From Lepidostoma basale (Eukaryota; Arthropoda; Insecta; Trichoptera; Lepidostomatidae), in NCBI GenBank assembly GCA_022606425.2, contig JAHDVF020000577.1:1-64000 (forward strand): DNA of 64,000 nt, read 5' to 3'. This document shows, piece after piece, positions 1-10,979 of the stretch. Made by a program: the position numbers and the translations under genes. Within the stretch, counting starts at the first letter, position 1; every line of letters begins with the position of its first letter. The notes beneath the pieces are model-generated. The model searched no databases and was not told the origin of the DNA. It was given only the letters and a program-made list of their open reading frames with translations.

Positions 1-365
1 TAAGAAGTCATTTTTATTTTACGATGCAAAAAAGGTTCTGCTCACATAGTACGTAATCTACATGTATATTCATACTTTAAATACAGCTGCACGCGATGAC
101 AGCGCAAATCATCAGGCAGATTACACCAGCCTTGAATCGATCCTGCAAATTACTGACTTTAGAGAGTCGTTAATTTTGACTCAGTAGTCTAATAGGTCCA
201 CTCCTGCGCACAAAGAACTTTATCACGTCGTAAAGAACTTCAGAACTGATTTTCAAAGTATAACTACACCATGTCTACAGAAAGATAAGGAAGAAGAATT
301 GATATTATTTTTTTTATATACTTAGTCTGTTCAAAAAAATAAAAATAAGTTTAAAAAATGAAAAA
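1..365. other. AT-rich stretch, no feature recognised
   Basis: No frame with recognisable similarity and no repeat shared with the rest of the window was found before the SINE that starts near 366. Confidence 0.4.
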
Positions 366-610
366 AATTCGGGTGGAGATCTAGGGAATAGAACGCTTGG
401 CTCCTGATCCAGGGGACTTGGGTTCAAGCTGGACACGACCAGATTCCTTTTTCATAATAATGAGCTATTTTCTGCTTACATTGAAGATTGTAATAATAAA
501 TTCTTATATCATTGATTTAAATCCTAGGTATTAGTATTTTTCTAAAAAAATAAAAAATAAAAACATTTCGGACACACAAGCCCTTCATCTGTGATATTGC
601 TTCTCTTTCT
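366..610 (+). mobile_element. Composite SINE: S2 tRNA-like head plus family H tail
   Basis: The head (366-440) has a box-A-like TCTAGGGAATAG and a box-B-like GGGTTCAAGCT, as in pol III promoters of tRNA-derived SINEs. A body of about 100 nt follows, then an A-rich run. The end (566-597) is a family H hammerhead-like module on the minus strand: TTTCGG, ACACACAA, CCCTTCATCTG. The same head-body-tail order recurs at 20148-20392, so the composite is a unit. The H core reads CAGATGA instead of CTGATGA in both copies, so this module is probably inactive. Confidence 0.65.
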
Positions 611-806
611 TTGCTTGCTATGTCAGGTCTCCCCGACGTCGGCTATCACCCTGGTGTAGGCCTCTTTGTCCTATGGCAGAGGGAACAACTCCTCCACTCC
701 CCGAAATCTGGTCCATTCCTTGATATTCTCGAGCCAGGATATCTGGGGTCTTCCCACACCGCGCCTACCCTCGATCTTCCATTTTATGATGAGGTGCAGC
801 AGATCG
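611..806 (-). pseudogene. LINE L2 3' fragment (C-terminal tail)
   Basis: Read on the minus strand, the segment matches the last part of the L2 frame at 46510-46700. It encodes, with frameshifts, the region around SWLRNIREWT and the VGGTWH end. Only the 3' end is present, as expected from 5' truncation on retrotransposition. It directly abuts the SINE tail. Short plus-strand frames here are shadows. Confidence 0.6.
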
Positions 807-984
807 TATTTATTAAAAATGTTATTATTTAATTTTCACAAATGTGATCAGTTTTGGCAGATATTAAAACAATAGAAACATTAAACATCTACAACACAAA
901 GTTATGGCGGATGAAGAAGAAAATCAAAAATTTTATTTATTTATTAATTTTTTTTTAATGTTAACAGTTACCTTCAAAAACGAA

Positions 985-1428
985 CCAAATAACCTTTACT
1001 AAGTAGAAGGAAGAAAGGAAATGGACCGCCACGCTGTTCTATGCTGACATACTTCTCTCAATTTCTATAATATCAATAATATTGTGGACATCAAACAGTG
1101 CAGTGCGAATGATAGTATAATGGACAAAATAACAAAAAAGAGCAATATGATGGCTTGGACACATTGAAAGAATTAATGGTAAAAAATTATGTGTTCACGA
1201 TGTAAATGGAACTAGAAATAAAGTAACACCCAGGAAAACGTGACACGATCAAATAAATAAAATATTGAATGTCGGCCACGTGCGTAGTCGGAGAAATTGA
1301 CGAGCGTGCATGACACGATGTATTAATGTTGAGGAACGAAAGAAGTATGTCAGGAACGAACAGTGTCGCGGTCCATTATTTTTGCCTATCCCTTCGGGGA
1401 GACGGCGTGATGATTAGTTAGTTAAATA
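985..1428. mobile_element. LINE R fragments facing outward
   Basis: The minus-strand part (about 995-1060) carries the R 3' end (GAATGGACCGCCAC-like). The plus-strand part (about 1095-1428) runs from the C-terminal coding region to the 3' end with GGGGAGACGGCGTGATG and a TTAG-type tail. Both 3' ends point outward, so two insertions or an inversion are needed. Stop codons break the frame. Confidence 0.6.
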
Positions 1429-1560
1429 CATTTTACAATGCCTTAGACACGTGAAACATGTCATTCACATAAATTATAATAAAACTTCTAGAAAACAGTC
1501 GTTTTCATTCGTATTAATTATTTGAAATGGAGTTTTACATCATTGTTCAAGAAACAATGA
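1428..1560 (+). repeat. Family A hammerhead-like repeat, single half
   Basis: The right half of an A element: a decayed GCCTTAGACACGTGAAAC segment, ATGTC at the expected cleavage site, then the A arm (CTTCTAGAAAACAG, CATTCGTATTAATTA) and the terminal GAACAATGA-like stretch. The upstream core is unrecognisable. Confidence 0.55.
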
Positions 1561-2100
1561 ATGTGCCATATTTTCCTTGACTTCCTCGTTCTCAATACCA
1601 TATATAGTACGAGTATATTACTTTCTTCGCCACATTTTTACCATAATGCTACTTTCATCTGATTGTTTTTATATTTTCGTCTTTATAGAAATTCTGTTAT
1701 CTCTTATACATTTTTTTGCTCTTAATATGTATGTATTATAACTTCAATACTTTTAACTTTAAGATGATTCATTGCAAATATAAGGATCGGTATAACCCCA
1801 CCATTGCGCACTGCCATATTAGTTTCTTGATCCACGTAAGTAGGGTAAATGCGTCATTGGGTATGAGGTAAATTCCTTTCAAATTATGCATTTTATAATA
1901 AATATATAATTTTATTATAATGTCGATCATTATCATAATTGAGCAGATGGGTCCAAGCGCAAAATGAATTTCGAGGAAAACGTTTATTTTAGAAGGTAGG
2001 TACTACATAATAATAGTCACGTTGTTATTAGATCATAAAACTTTTTAAATATTCTAAAATTAAAAAAAAATGTGTACAGATTTTATCAAGTATTTCATTT
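1561..2100. other. AT-rich stretch with a small LINE R remnant
   Basis: Around 1780-1835 a minus-strand R fragment is visible (CCATTGCGCACTGCCAT, compare 33560-33590). Nothing else was recognised. Confidence 0.35.
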
Positions 2101-2220
2101 TGTTAAAAAATGAATGTATTATCCTCCGAAACATGACCTATTTTTTATACTTTGTGGATTATAAACAAAGTTATTTTAAATATTCTAAGTGTATTACTAT
2201 TGAATTTCACAGTGTTTGCC
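2101..2220 (+). repeat. Family C hammerhead-like repeat, decayed
   Basis: ATCCTCCGAAACATGAC corresponds to the 3' side of stem II, GAAAC and a mutated cleavage triplet (GAC for GTC). It is followed by the C body (TTTGTGGATTATAAACAAAG and GAATTTCACAGTGTT). The CTGAAGA strand is not preserved. Confidence 0.5.
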
Positions 2221-2559
2221 TAAGCTTTTAGTACATATGTAATATTATTTGCCAAGTTTTTTGAAATTTGTTCACAAAAAAAATCTACCAAATAATATTG
2301 CATATTCATTTATGCCTATATATCAAAATATTTATTTTAATCACAGTATTTAGCTATTTTGAAGTTGGTACATTGATAAAAAAAAGTACTTATTACAGTT
2401 GACGAGTTTGGGATATATCCATATTTATATAACTGTGTATGTATGTATTATGATTAGAAATAGCACTTGCTTAAAAAAGGTTTTTTTCGGCGTTTCACGG
2501 TTTTTTCTGACATTGTTCTCTGGCTTCTTTAAACTTAACACATTGTGTAATCCATACAT

Positions 2560-2915
2560 ATTGTTTTCTCCGACTTCCCACTTGCCCCGCATTACAATTT
2601 TTCTTGATTTAATCGTGCCACATTTTCTTCGGTCTACCACTATCTCTTTCCTGTTTCGTTAACATTGACTTAAACTTTAACAATTATTATTGAATCACTC
2701 ATTATTTTCATAGGCCCAAACCATCTTTAAAAAATGGTTCATTATTTTTCTATATAAGTTTTTCATTCGAACTATAAAAACTTCTTACATCTGTTTTTGA
2801 ACATATATACCTAATATAAACAATTATCACATGTTCATCTAATAGATCATCTCATTTCCACATATTTTTCTTACTTCACTTCAGCACAAGAACACCATTG
2901 TATACTGCAATCCAA
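2560..2915 (-). pseudogene. LINE R degraded fragment
   Basis: Minus-strand pieces match R: CGTGCCACATTTTCTTCGGTC (the R-x-TW region) near 2615, CCAAACCATCTTTA near 2707 and AGAACACCATTGTATACTGC near 2888. Deletions and stops throughout. Confidence 0.5.
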
Positions 2916-3475
2916 ATCTCAAGATTGCAAAGCCTCTAATGATGGAATCTTTTGTTAATCAATTTTAAAAAAAGGATAATTTCTTATTTAAAATCTAATA
3001 CATAGACATTACCTCGAACACTAACGCCCAAACACCCCTATTCCAAAACGCTGTAATCTAAAATCGATAATTTTATATTTAAAATAAATTAGCGTTTGAT
3101 ATTCAGATGCAAAGGCGATTCTGTAATATCTACGTTGAAAATACTATATAAAAAAATATAACATTTACAAATGTAACATCTCAAGAATCCTAATAAATGG
3201 TGCAGATTTTTTTATTTAGATTTTTAGAATGGGTTCTCGGGTGTGAAAATCGTGTTCGCGAAGAACTTCCCATAATTTAGCGATCTTTTCTGACCGCCGT
3301 TTATTATCCTGCGTGTCCGGCCTGATCAACTGATATTTAAATTAGTCAATTAACAGGTTCGACACTTAAATGTTTGACGCGCATTAAATTAAGGATTTGT
3401 AAAAAGGTTGCTCTTGTATCTTTTTTTTGTTTTCGCACACAAAGTTTTAGAGATGCTTATAATTCGAGGCTTTAT
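2916..3475. other. No feature recognised
   Basis: AT-rich sequence without shared repeats or credible frames. Confidence 0.35.
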
Positions 3476-3479
3476 AATA

Positions 3480-3543
3480 GACGCGATCGAATGTAAAAGA
3501 GACGCGATCGAATTTACAAGAGACGCAATCGAATTGATGAAAT
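3480..3543 (+). repeat. 21-bp tandem triplication
   Basis: Three head-to-tail units: GACGCGATCGAATGTAAAAGA, then the same with TTTACAAGA, then GACGCAATCGAATTGATGAAA. The unit is a multiple of three, so the short frames crossing it show a repeated RDAIE motif. No coding role is inferred. Confidence 0.8.
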
Positions 3544-4070
3544 TCAAAATGCGAGCAATATCGACGTGCACGCATGACACTTTATATGAATTTGTGGAAG
3601 GTGAGAAGTAAATAGCAATTTATCCTCTCCTGATGATAGTATAAATATTATACCTCACACCCGTCGTCAGATGCTACCTGTGCTCTAAGATGATTTGTAA
3701 AATTAAGTTCACGATTCATAATTCTTAATCTTACCGGTGTCAATACCAAGCTAGTTTCGTATGTATGGGCCAAAAAGCCTTATATCTATGTTTTTCTTGT
3801 CATTGTGGTGGAAGGTGTGACAGACTGTATTTTTCCAGGGGTGCTGGTGTTACACCATACGTTGAGGTTCTTCTTTGACTCCAAAATTAAGTCAAATACA
3901 TTTTTTATTAAATATAACACGAACTATTAATAAATTTATCCAACTCCAGCAATAAATTTTGATTTACCATTTAGAATTAATTTTAATTTTTAATTAACCA
4001 CATGTTAAAAAGGCTAGAAAAAGAGTTATGTAAAATCATATCAACATAAATAATAATTTTATTAACCTTT
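3544..4070. other. No feature recognised
   Basis: AT-rich, apparently low-copy sequence. A CTGATGA at about 3627 is isolated from any GAAA partner and is not counted as a ribozyme. Confidence 0.35.
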
Positions 4071-4077
4071 TTTATTT

Positions 4078-4290
4078 TTTTTCGAACAATGATGTAAAAC
4101 TCCATTTTTTAATAATTAATACGAATGAAAACGTTTATTTTCTAGACGTTTTATTATATTTTATGGAATGATATGTTTCGCCTTGCAGAGACATTATCAA
4201 ATGACCTGAAGGCTAAAAACTTGCTAAGGCATTATAAAGCTTCTAGAAAACAGACATTTTCATTCGTATTAATCTGCAATTTTAATAGCT
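4078..4290. repeat. Family A inverted pair, decayed
   Basis: Left arm runs from the GAACAATGATG terminus through ATACGAATGAAAACG to GATATGTTTCGCCTTG (minus-strand module). The right half is a shorter inverted copy (TGCTAAGGCATTATAAAG, CTTCTAGAAAACAGAC) from which the GAAAC-GTC part has been deleted. Confidence 0.55.
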
Positions 4291-4940
4291 GTCAAAATGT
4301 CCACATTAACAGAAAGTTTCTAGAGTTTGAACACAAAAATATAACATACATATGAAATGTTTTAACTCTTGTACAAGAGTGGCAATGATCAAATTGACCA
4401 TGCAAAATGACGTGTAGGGGACTTTTTGTGTATTCTATATTTCATAATCAAGTAAGAACGATGATGCAATGCATTGCTCTCACATGATATCACATGCAAA
4501 CCTATCCATTTATTTTTTTATGAAAACCAATTCAATAAATTTCGCAATACAAAGTAGAAGACTTAATAATCAATTGGCCTATTGCAAAATACCACTCTTA
4601 TATTATTATTATGTATTGATTGCGCCTCTGTCTGAAAGATACAATCAACTTAAATGCATCTGATTAAAAAAAAACTTCACGTTTTGTCTATCACGTGAAT
4701 TTTAGATCAACTTCATCATACTTTTAAAAGTCTAATGTATTATAACTATTTTTTTGTTTTTATAACGCTTCAATTAAATAGTTTGTAATGCCCATCATTA
4801 AAATATTTGTTCCACATAAATAATATGTATGTCAAGAATATTTAACATTAAAAAAAAATATTTTTTTATTTACATTTAAGTAATAATTGATAATAGTTTT
4901 ATCTTCTTCTTCTTCTTTTTGTTCCTCTCTTATTAGAGGG
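4291..4940. other. No feature recognised
   Basis: AT-rich. Short frames here have no recognisable domains. Confidence 0.35.
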
Positions 4941-4949
4941 TGGACAACA

Positions 4950-5285
4950 GCATGGCTATTTTTACCCTCGATACGACAACACTCCAACATCCAGCATGCA
5001 AAACCAACCTGCGTCTGGTGATACCGATAGCGAGAGCAATCAAACTGCTGAAAATGATCGCTTCGAAGATCGACGTCTTTTATATTCGCGAAAGTACGTT
5101 CAGATGACAAATACTCTTGACTTTGGAGAGTATCTTGTATTCCTTATATCGAACCACCTCTCATGCGTTCCTAGTATTATATATTTTTTAAATTTTACGT
5201 GTTCTCAATAGATGCTTTAAACTATAGTTGTTGTTTGTAATATTTTTTGAGAAATAAAGTGATTTCATTTGATTTTAACACTGAA
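4950..5285 (+). pseudogene. LINE J 3' end (Jockey/CR1-like C-terminus)
   Basis: A 5'-truncated copy. The plus-strand frame reads KTNLRLVIPIARAIKLLKMI then SKIDVFY, the same as RTNLPLVTPVGRTINLLNAV at 57440. This R-T-N...P..R....N pattern is typical of the C-terminus of Jockey/CR1-type LINE polymerases. A 3' UTR and an AATAAAGTGATTTCATTTG-like tail follow. Confidence 0.65.
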
Positions 5286-5328
5286 CTGCTGGATTCAGTA
5301 CTGCAAATGGAACTATTAACGAAGATTT

Positions 5329-5463
5329 CTTGAACAATTATGTTAAACTCCATAATAAAGTATAATAATTCACTTGATAATGCATTAGACAGGCGAAACA
5401 TGTCATTCACATATACTCTAACAAAAGTTCTAGAAAACAGACGTTTTCATTCGTATTAATCAT
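5329..5463 (+). repeat. Family A hammerhead-like repeat, single
   Basis: The core-equivalent TTGATAA is at about 5374, then TGCATTAGACAGGC, then GAAAC, AT and GTC (5395-5404), then the full right arm to CATTCGTATTAAT. One of the clearer A copies. Stem II is partly mismatched. Confidence 0.6.
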
Positions 5464-5787
5464 TCTCGAAGGGATCGAGAATCGATTCTCAGGATTTTCT
5501 TCTTCTCCCGACTCTTCCTTCTCCGTTATTTCCGTTGCAGCACTCTGTATTTATCGTGTCTTATTATGTGCCCCTAGTATTTCTGCGCTTTATGGTCTGC
5601 TATAACACAAAAGTTCTAAAATATTTTTTATCATTAAATTTAATATTGTTTACCCCATATTAGACAATTATTCACTTTTTTAATGCTTATCAGATTTGAT
5701 ATTGATTTCAATAAAAATCTCATTGCATTAGGCTTCTTAAGCCTTGTAAACATGTATAGAATAGTGATTTAACGCTGACAAATTTAA
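5464..5787. other. No gene; short palindrome
   Basis: Contains a near-perfect palindrome (GAGAATCGATTCTC, about 5468-5481). Otherwise AT-rich and unrecognised. Confidence 0.35.
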
Positions 5788-5890
5788 TAATAAATACCAA
5801 TGAAAATGTCAGTTTTCTAGAAGTTTTATTATATTTTGTGGGAATAACATGTTTCGCCCTTCTAAGGCATTATCAAATGTCTGACATTGA
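5788..5890 (-). repeat. Family A hammerhead-like half
   Basis: The A arm (ATGAAAATGTCAGTTTTCTAG) leads to AACATGTTTCGCCCTTCTAAGGCATTATCAA, written here in two parts: GTTTCGCCC, then AAGGCATTATCAA. Minus-strand order is TTATCAA-type core, stem II, GAAAC, ATGT. It is interrupted at its apex by the 9-bp microsatellite. Confidence 0.55.
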
Positions 5891-5891
5891 T

Positions 5892-5927
5892 CGGCCTGGT
5901 CGGCCTGGTCGGCCTGGTCGGCATGGT
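5892..5927. repeat. 9-bp microsatellite (CGGCCTGGT)4
   Basis: Three exact CGGCCTGGT units followed by CGGCATGGT and a broken fifth unit. It sits immediately after an A-element apex. Confidence 0.9.
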
Positions 5928-6075
5928 CGGCCACGTGGTCGGAAACCCTCCGGTAGACTGTATCAACCAATATTTGGGATCTTATTTTTTTGCATACGGG
6001 AGACATGCTCGTTACATCTTCTTTGGTGCCCCCATCTGACAATGTCTTCAACCTATTATACAGTAAATTAAACAA
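5928..6075 (-). CDS. Short open frame of unknown status
   Basis: The minus-strand frame reads MFNLLYNRLKTLSDGG at 6075, passes KEDVTSMSPVCKKIRSQ, then VDTVYRRVSDHVADH, and continues into the microsatellite as repeats of ADQ. Composition is less AT-biased than the surroundings. A TATAATAG sequence near the 5' end could be a splice acceptor. No family is recognised. It may be an exon relic, a transposon fragment or chance. Confidence 0.15.
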
Positions 6076-6654
6076 TAAAAAATAAACAATAATCCCAAGA
6101 AATATCAGTATACTCTAGAAATATGCTGATATATGAAGACCTTTAAATAATCTCTTCCTATCGGCTTAACTAGAGGCACTGCTATCGTTCATTTTTTACA
6201 CCAACGTAAAGCTAATAAAGCACATTGTTTGCCAAAACAAATATTTGATATTTTAAACTGTGAATAATTAACCTTTAGCGTGAAATCAGAAATACTGAGA
6301 ATGAAAGTAATGGGAGAATTTGAGCGTATAGCTGGCATTCACAAAAGAGTAAAAGAACACCGAGGCATCGCTTTGCCGACCTTGACATTTCGAAATAACG
6401 TTTTTAGTGCTACAAAACGAGATAATATCGATTTCAGCTGACTATATCCATTACACTATATTTAAAAGTAATTTGAAAAAAAAATATCACTCTTTGTGGG
6501 CGTTGTCATTCATTCGAACTCCTGAAAAAAAATTTGGTTTAATTGGATTTTGTTTTGTTTATTTTACATACATGCTCAGCCAAATGAAATACTAGTAACA
6601 AAAAATAATTGACAGGTGCATATGATGTTGTTTTGACACTATTCAGACAAGATC
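6076..6654. other. No feature recognised
   Basis: AT-rich, apparently low-copy. Confidence 0.35.
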
Positions 6655-6775
6655 TAAGCTGCATCAATATCAATGAAGTTGCCGGTGGGGGGGTGGGAAT
6701 TAAAATTCTGAATTTGATTGCTTCGAAGATCGACATTTTTTATATATATGAAACAATGTTCAAGAGAAAAACACT
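6655..6775 (+). pseudogene. LINE J fragment
   Basis: The frame around IKILNLIASKIDIFYI matches the J C-terminus (IKLLKMIASKIDVFYI at about 5040-5100). It includes a G-rich run (GGTGGGGGGGTGGG) where other copies have an ordinary codon series. Confidence 0.55.
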
Positions 6776-6784
6776 CCAAAGAGT

Positions 6785-6978
6785 AATTAATACGAATGAA
6801 AACGTCAGTTTTATAGAAGATTTATTATATTTTATGGGAATGACATGTTTCGCCCTTCTAAGGCATTATAAAATGCCTTATAAGGGCGAAACATGTCATT
6901 CCCATTAAATATAATAAAACTTTTGGAAACTGACGTTTATTTAATATGGAGTTTTACATCATTGTTCAAGAAACAATA
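6785..6978. repeat. Family A head-to-head inverted pair
   Basis: Left module on minus: GACATGTTTCGCCC at 6842, then TTCTAAGGCATTATA. It is fused almost without spacer to a right module on plus: AATGCCTTATAAGGGC, then GAAACATGTC at 6888-6897. Both arms continue symmetrically (TTTTATGGGAAT and ATTCCCATTAAATA). The apex has lost the TTGATAA core, leaving a near-perfect hairpin. Confidence 0.7.
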
Positions 6979-7936
6979 AATAACTCCAAAGAATATTTAA
7001 CCTTCTTAGCTTCGTACTTATTTTTGGGTTTCTGGGTTGATCCATTCTTCAAAATTGACGATCCAAATGTATATATTATATTTACCCATATTTTTAATAT
7101 TAATTTCAGATAATTTAGTAACGCCTTAACTATGCAATATATTCTTTTCCCATACATATAATATTACTTCTAGAAAACAGACGTTATCCTCTTCTTATTT
7201 TTCTTATTCTGATTTTAAATCTTGAGATCAGTTTATGCAGGATATTAGCTTTCTTCCTGACGTTTTTATTCGTATTGATTATGTTATATGGTGTTTAAAA
7301 TCTTTGATTTAATATTAATTTTGTTTTGCAAAATGAAAAGAAATTAATGCCCAGTAGAGAAATCAATACAACTGTTTGTTTCAAACACAAATTAAAGTAT
7401 AATTGATAGCATAATAAGTAAACAAAAAATATGGTTATACTCTCGAAAGTTTTATTTGTGTTCTACAGAATAGAATAAATTACATAAGAATTTCACATTC
7501 TAAAAATTGAAAATAATGTATCTACCAAACAATTTTTTTTTCGAAGACCACACATAGAATTTTGGTGTTAGAACATTTGCATAATACGAATATTTATCTC
7601 TGTTTATCGAACCGAGTATCGATTTCCAATGTGTTAATATTTCTCAAAAACACGTTGTACCTTCCTACATACGGACAATTTGTATACTAACATTAGGTCT
7701 TTACAAAAAATTTAATTACCTTTGTCGTAAATAACTGGTGCTTAGGTTTTAATGCTAAGGTAAATAACACATTACAAACTTTGTCTTTTATATGCTCGTA
7801 TATACATCACTATCATCATCATTTCATCAGCAGATTCTATTCTGAGACCTAGTGGTTTTTAACTTTTTTTCATTGTGATCCCTTTCTCGATACCTCTCCG
7901 AACTACATAACTACATATTGCCTATTTTTTAATTGT
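6979..7936. other. AT-rich; only small A-arm traces
   Basis: A-element arm remnants at about 7167-7190 (CTTCTAGAAAACAGACGTTA) and 7258-7282. Otherwise nothing recognised. Confidence 0.35.
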
Positions 7937-8988
7937 ATCTCAATAGAGACGAAGACGTAAACTGGAAACTGAACATGGATGATCAAGGTGTTTACAGGAC
8001 TTATGACCTGTCATTGGTTGGGTTAAGCGCACGCTTTATGTAATTACAACATTCCCCATTCCACCTTTGTTATTGTGATCATGCATGACAAATTTTTGGA
8101 AGATGTATATATACTTCAAAATCCATATTTATCTTCACGTGTCAGTTTCAGTCAGCCATCTATGTAGATTTGGTTGCACTAGTGAATTTTTTCAAGAATT
8201 AACCTATACAACCGACCCACTAACGCCATCTATGGAGAATGATTTTCGGCGTTTAGCAAACTACCTTATTCACACAATGCGAAGGCTATCGCCTAACATA
8301 TTGTTAGAGCTTAACCCAACCAATGACAGGTCATAAGTCCTGTAAACACCTTGATCATCCATGTTCAGTTTCCAGTTTACGTCTTCGTCTCTATTGAGAT
8401 ACAATTAAAATTTGAATTCACCACCCTTTGGTGTAAATCCAGGATTTGTATACAGGTATAAGTATACATTCACAAATATTTGTTATATTCTGGTCAAATT
8501 CTTTGGCGTATAGAATGGAATAATACTCCTAGCGGCTTCTAACAATATGTTAGGCGATAGCCTTCGCATTGTGTTAATAAGGTAGTTTGCCAAACGCCGA
8601 AAATCATTCTCCATAGATGGCGTTAGTGGGTCGGTTGTATAGGTTAATTCTTGAAAAAATTCACTAGTGCAACCAAATCTACATAGATGGCTGACTGAAA
8701 CTGACACGTGAAGATAAATATGGATTTTGAAGTATATATACATCTTCCAAAAATTTGTCATGCATGATCACAATAACAAAGGTGGAATGGGGAATGTTGT
8801 AATTACATAAAGCGTGCGCTTAACCCAACCAATGACAGGTCATAAGTCCTGTAAACACCTTGATCATCCATGTTCAGTTTCCAGTTTACGTCTTCGTCTC
8901 TATTGAGATACAATTAAAATTTGAATTCACCACCCTTTGGTGTAAATTCAGGATTTGTATACAGGTATAAGTATACATTCACAAATAC
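7937..8988. repeat. Foldback element X with near-identical 370-bp arms
   Basis: The left arm (about 7937-8306) is the reverse complement of the right arm (about 8537-8912), with only a few differences visible. The approximately 230-bp spacer starts with a direct 170-bp copy (8310-8480) of the right outer end (8818-8988). Both arms contain the same short frame (MTNFWKMYIYFKIHIY start), so it appears once on each strand. Degraded copies lie at 30770-30905 and 59250-59440. It is a foldback or MITE-like element; a transcript would form a long hairpin. Confidence 0.8.
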
Positions 8989-9019
8989 ATATTTCCTATA
9001 TTATATTTTTTTTGTTTTA

Positions 9020-9165
9020 CTTGAAGACGACAAAAAAGGTGGATGGATGATGTTATCTAACTTGCAGATCATCGGTGGCAACAGATAGCCCAAGAAAAAT
9101 TATTTTAGAAAAGTTTAGAAGAAGCCCATCTATCTAGCAGTGGAGTAAAATTGTCTAAAAAGAAG
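9020..9165 (+). pseudogene. LINE C-terminal fragment
   Basis: The plus frame reads RRQKRWMDDV, stop, LADHRWQQIAQEKLF, stop, KSLEEAHL. It resembles the LINE polymerase tail of form R-W-x-D-D-[IV]...W...A-Q-D-R. Stops and 5' truncation make it dead. Confidence 0.5.
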
Positions 9166-9179
9166 AAGATCATATTTTA

Positions 9180-9690
9180 CTAGAACTAACTAACTAACCA
9201 TCTCGCCGTCTATCCAAAAAGGTAGGTAGAAAGAATGGACCACCACACCGTTCTTTTCTGTCTACTTTTCGTGTTTCCTCAACATTCATGCATCGTTTCA
9301 TGCATGCACGTCAATTTCTCTGACTCTTCACATGACTGTCATTTAAGATTAGGTTATTTTGATCTGTCACATTTCCCTAGGTCTACCTCTATATCTTGTT
9401 CCATTTTAATCGTTAACACATACTTGTATCACGTACTCACATACTCACCATTATTTTTTCATTCATTCTTTCCATGTGTCCAAATTATCTTCATTATTTA
9501 CCACATTTCCGTCTAAGAAATCTAATTTATTTTGCATCTATTTTACTCTCATCCAATAACACCGTTGTGTTATGCTATCTTAACTTTTTTTGGGGTACAT
9601 TATTTGCGATGACAACTTTAAGCGCACCTTTTTATTTTCTTCTTTATTCGCCTTCACTTTGTGTTGTGAATTCATATTTGAATTAATACA
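9180..9690 (-). pseudogene. LINE R fragment
   Basis: From the ACTAACTAACTAACCATC tail at 9185 (reverse of the TTAG-type 3' tail) back through the GRxRKTW region, C-terminal tail, and the VVIAN-equivalent near 9605 (GCGATGACAACTTTAAG). Multiple frameshifts. Confidence 0.65.
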
Positions 9691-10261
9691 ATCGATATTA
9701 CAACACTTTATTTCACTTAATACAGGCTGTTTCGATTATAATATAACCTTTATCAATATACACAATTTTAAGCGCCTATTTATATTTTACTGCTATAAAT
9801 AATCAATGTGTCGATAGCGCAGATTAAATAAAAATATTTTTTCTTAAAAATATAAAATAACAAATAAAGACCATCAGTTGTTTTACGCAGTCCCTTGCCT
9901 GATAAAGTCGGTGTTACCTAATTTATTTTCTATTTTGTTTAAAATGACTACCCGCCGCTTTTCAAATGAATTCCGAACACCTAAAAATTTTACCTATTTC
10001 CGTGTTGGATTAAAAAAGACTCCTACTCAACAGTTTAAAAAAATGTGTCAGTAATGTTTTTTTCAGTTTGATTGACATTTATAATAAAATCCTTCCATCT
10101 CAAGAGAGATTTGAGTATTTTTTTTCACTCCATCTTGACGAGTGACAACTTTGGAATAATATAATATAAGTTGGTATTAAAAGATTTAAAAATGAAACAC
10201 CAAAATTTTATCTACCTGAACTAATGAAACAAATATAAAATGAGCTAGGATTCGATAATCC
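9691..10261. other. No feature recognised
   Basis: AT-rich. A GGCTGTTTCGATTATAA at about 9725 may be a very decayed family B trace. Confidence 0.3.
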
Positions 10262-10440
10262 AATGTTTTGGCCGAAACACTATGATACTTCAAGTTACTT
10301 CAACAATACTAAATGTTTTAATTTGAAAACACTGTTATTAACTATATCACAAATTCTTTATAATGTTTTAATGGGTTTTCGCGACAGCTGTTTCGCCAAT
10401 TTATGTTAGAATCATCACGCGTTACGAATATAGAAATAAC
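10262..10440 (-). repeat. Family B element, decayed ribozyme
   Basis: Starts with the B terminal motif (GTTTTGGCCGAAACACTATG). The ribozyme module at 10381-10425 on the minus strand has GTGATGA in place of CTGATGA, a weak stem II, GAAAC, AGCT loop and GTC. C3 is changed to G, so loss of activity is expected. Confidence 0.55.
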
Positions 10441-10534
10441 ATGAATATATAATGATTAATTTAGTTGATTTGTAGCTGACATTTTACAATACTTATTTTT
10501 TTAATTCAAAGAATATTAAAATTACTCGTAAATT

Positions 10535-10705
10535 CCAACATCTTTCGGGACACACAAGCCCTTCATCAGTGTAGTTAATATATTATAAATACATAATAAA
10601 AATTTACACTAATTTTATAGTGAATTCAGTCAGTTTTAATAGATCTTAAAAAATATATAAACTAAATTTATGAAGGGTTTCTGTGTCCTGAAACATGTTC
10701 TGGTT
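10535..10705. repeat. Family H inverted pair
   Basis: The minus module has CTGATGA (10563-10569), extra A, GGG...CCC stem II and GAAA (10543-10546) but no recognisable GUC. The plus module (10668-10700) has a lost core, then TCCTGAAACATGTTCTGG with AC/GU stem III and GUU. The two point toward each other across about 100 nt. Confidence 0.55.
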
Positions 10706-10884
10706 AATGAGTATTTTTTTTATTACAGTTTTCCTCTAAATCTTATTCAGTTTACATTGTTAACATAAACTCTTTTTTTACTTTTCTTTCTTCGTGAATT
10801 CTTTCAATATATCCAAAAACCATCTTAATGTTCCTTTCATAATTAAATTAAATAATGCATATATTCAATAATGCGTATAACAGA

Positions 10885-10965
10885 ACCTGTTCCAAATGGC
10901 GCAGGATAGAGATGTCTTTGCTGTAGTGATCACCAACGTTGGGGGGACCTGACACGGCACCGAAA
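10885..10965 (+). pseudogene. LINE L2 3' terminus
   Basis: GCGCAGGATAGAGATGTCTT and then CGTTGGGGGGACCTGACACG correspond to the AAQDRxxF and VGGTWHGT codons of L2, followed by an AAAGAAGAATAA tail. Only about 80 nt remain. Confidence 0.55.
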
Positions 10966-10979
10966 GAAGAATAATATAA

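Noticed and set aside
3620..3660. CTGATGA followed by a small AT hairpin
   Set aside because: No GAAA or GUH partner at the right distance; a core heptamer alone is expected by chance.
8085..8761. Two near-identical 83/92-codon frames as genes
   Set aside because: They are the two arms of one palindrome; no domain, and relatives elsewhere do not preserve the frame.
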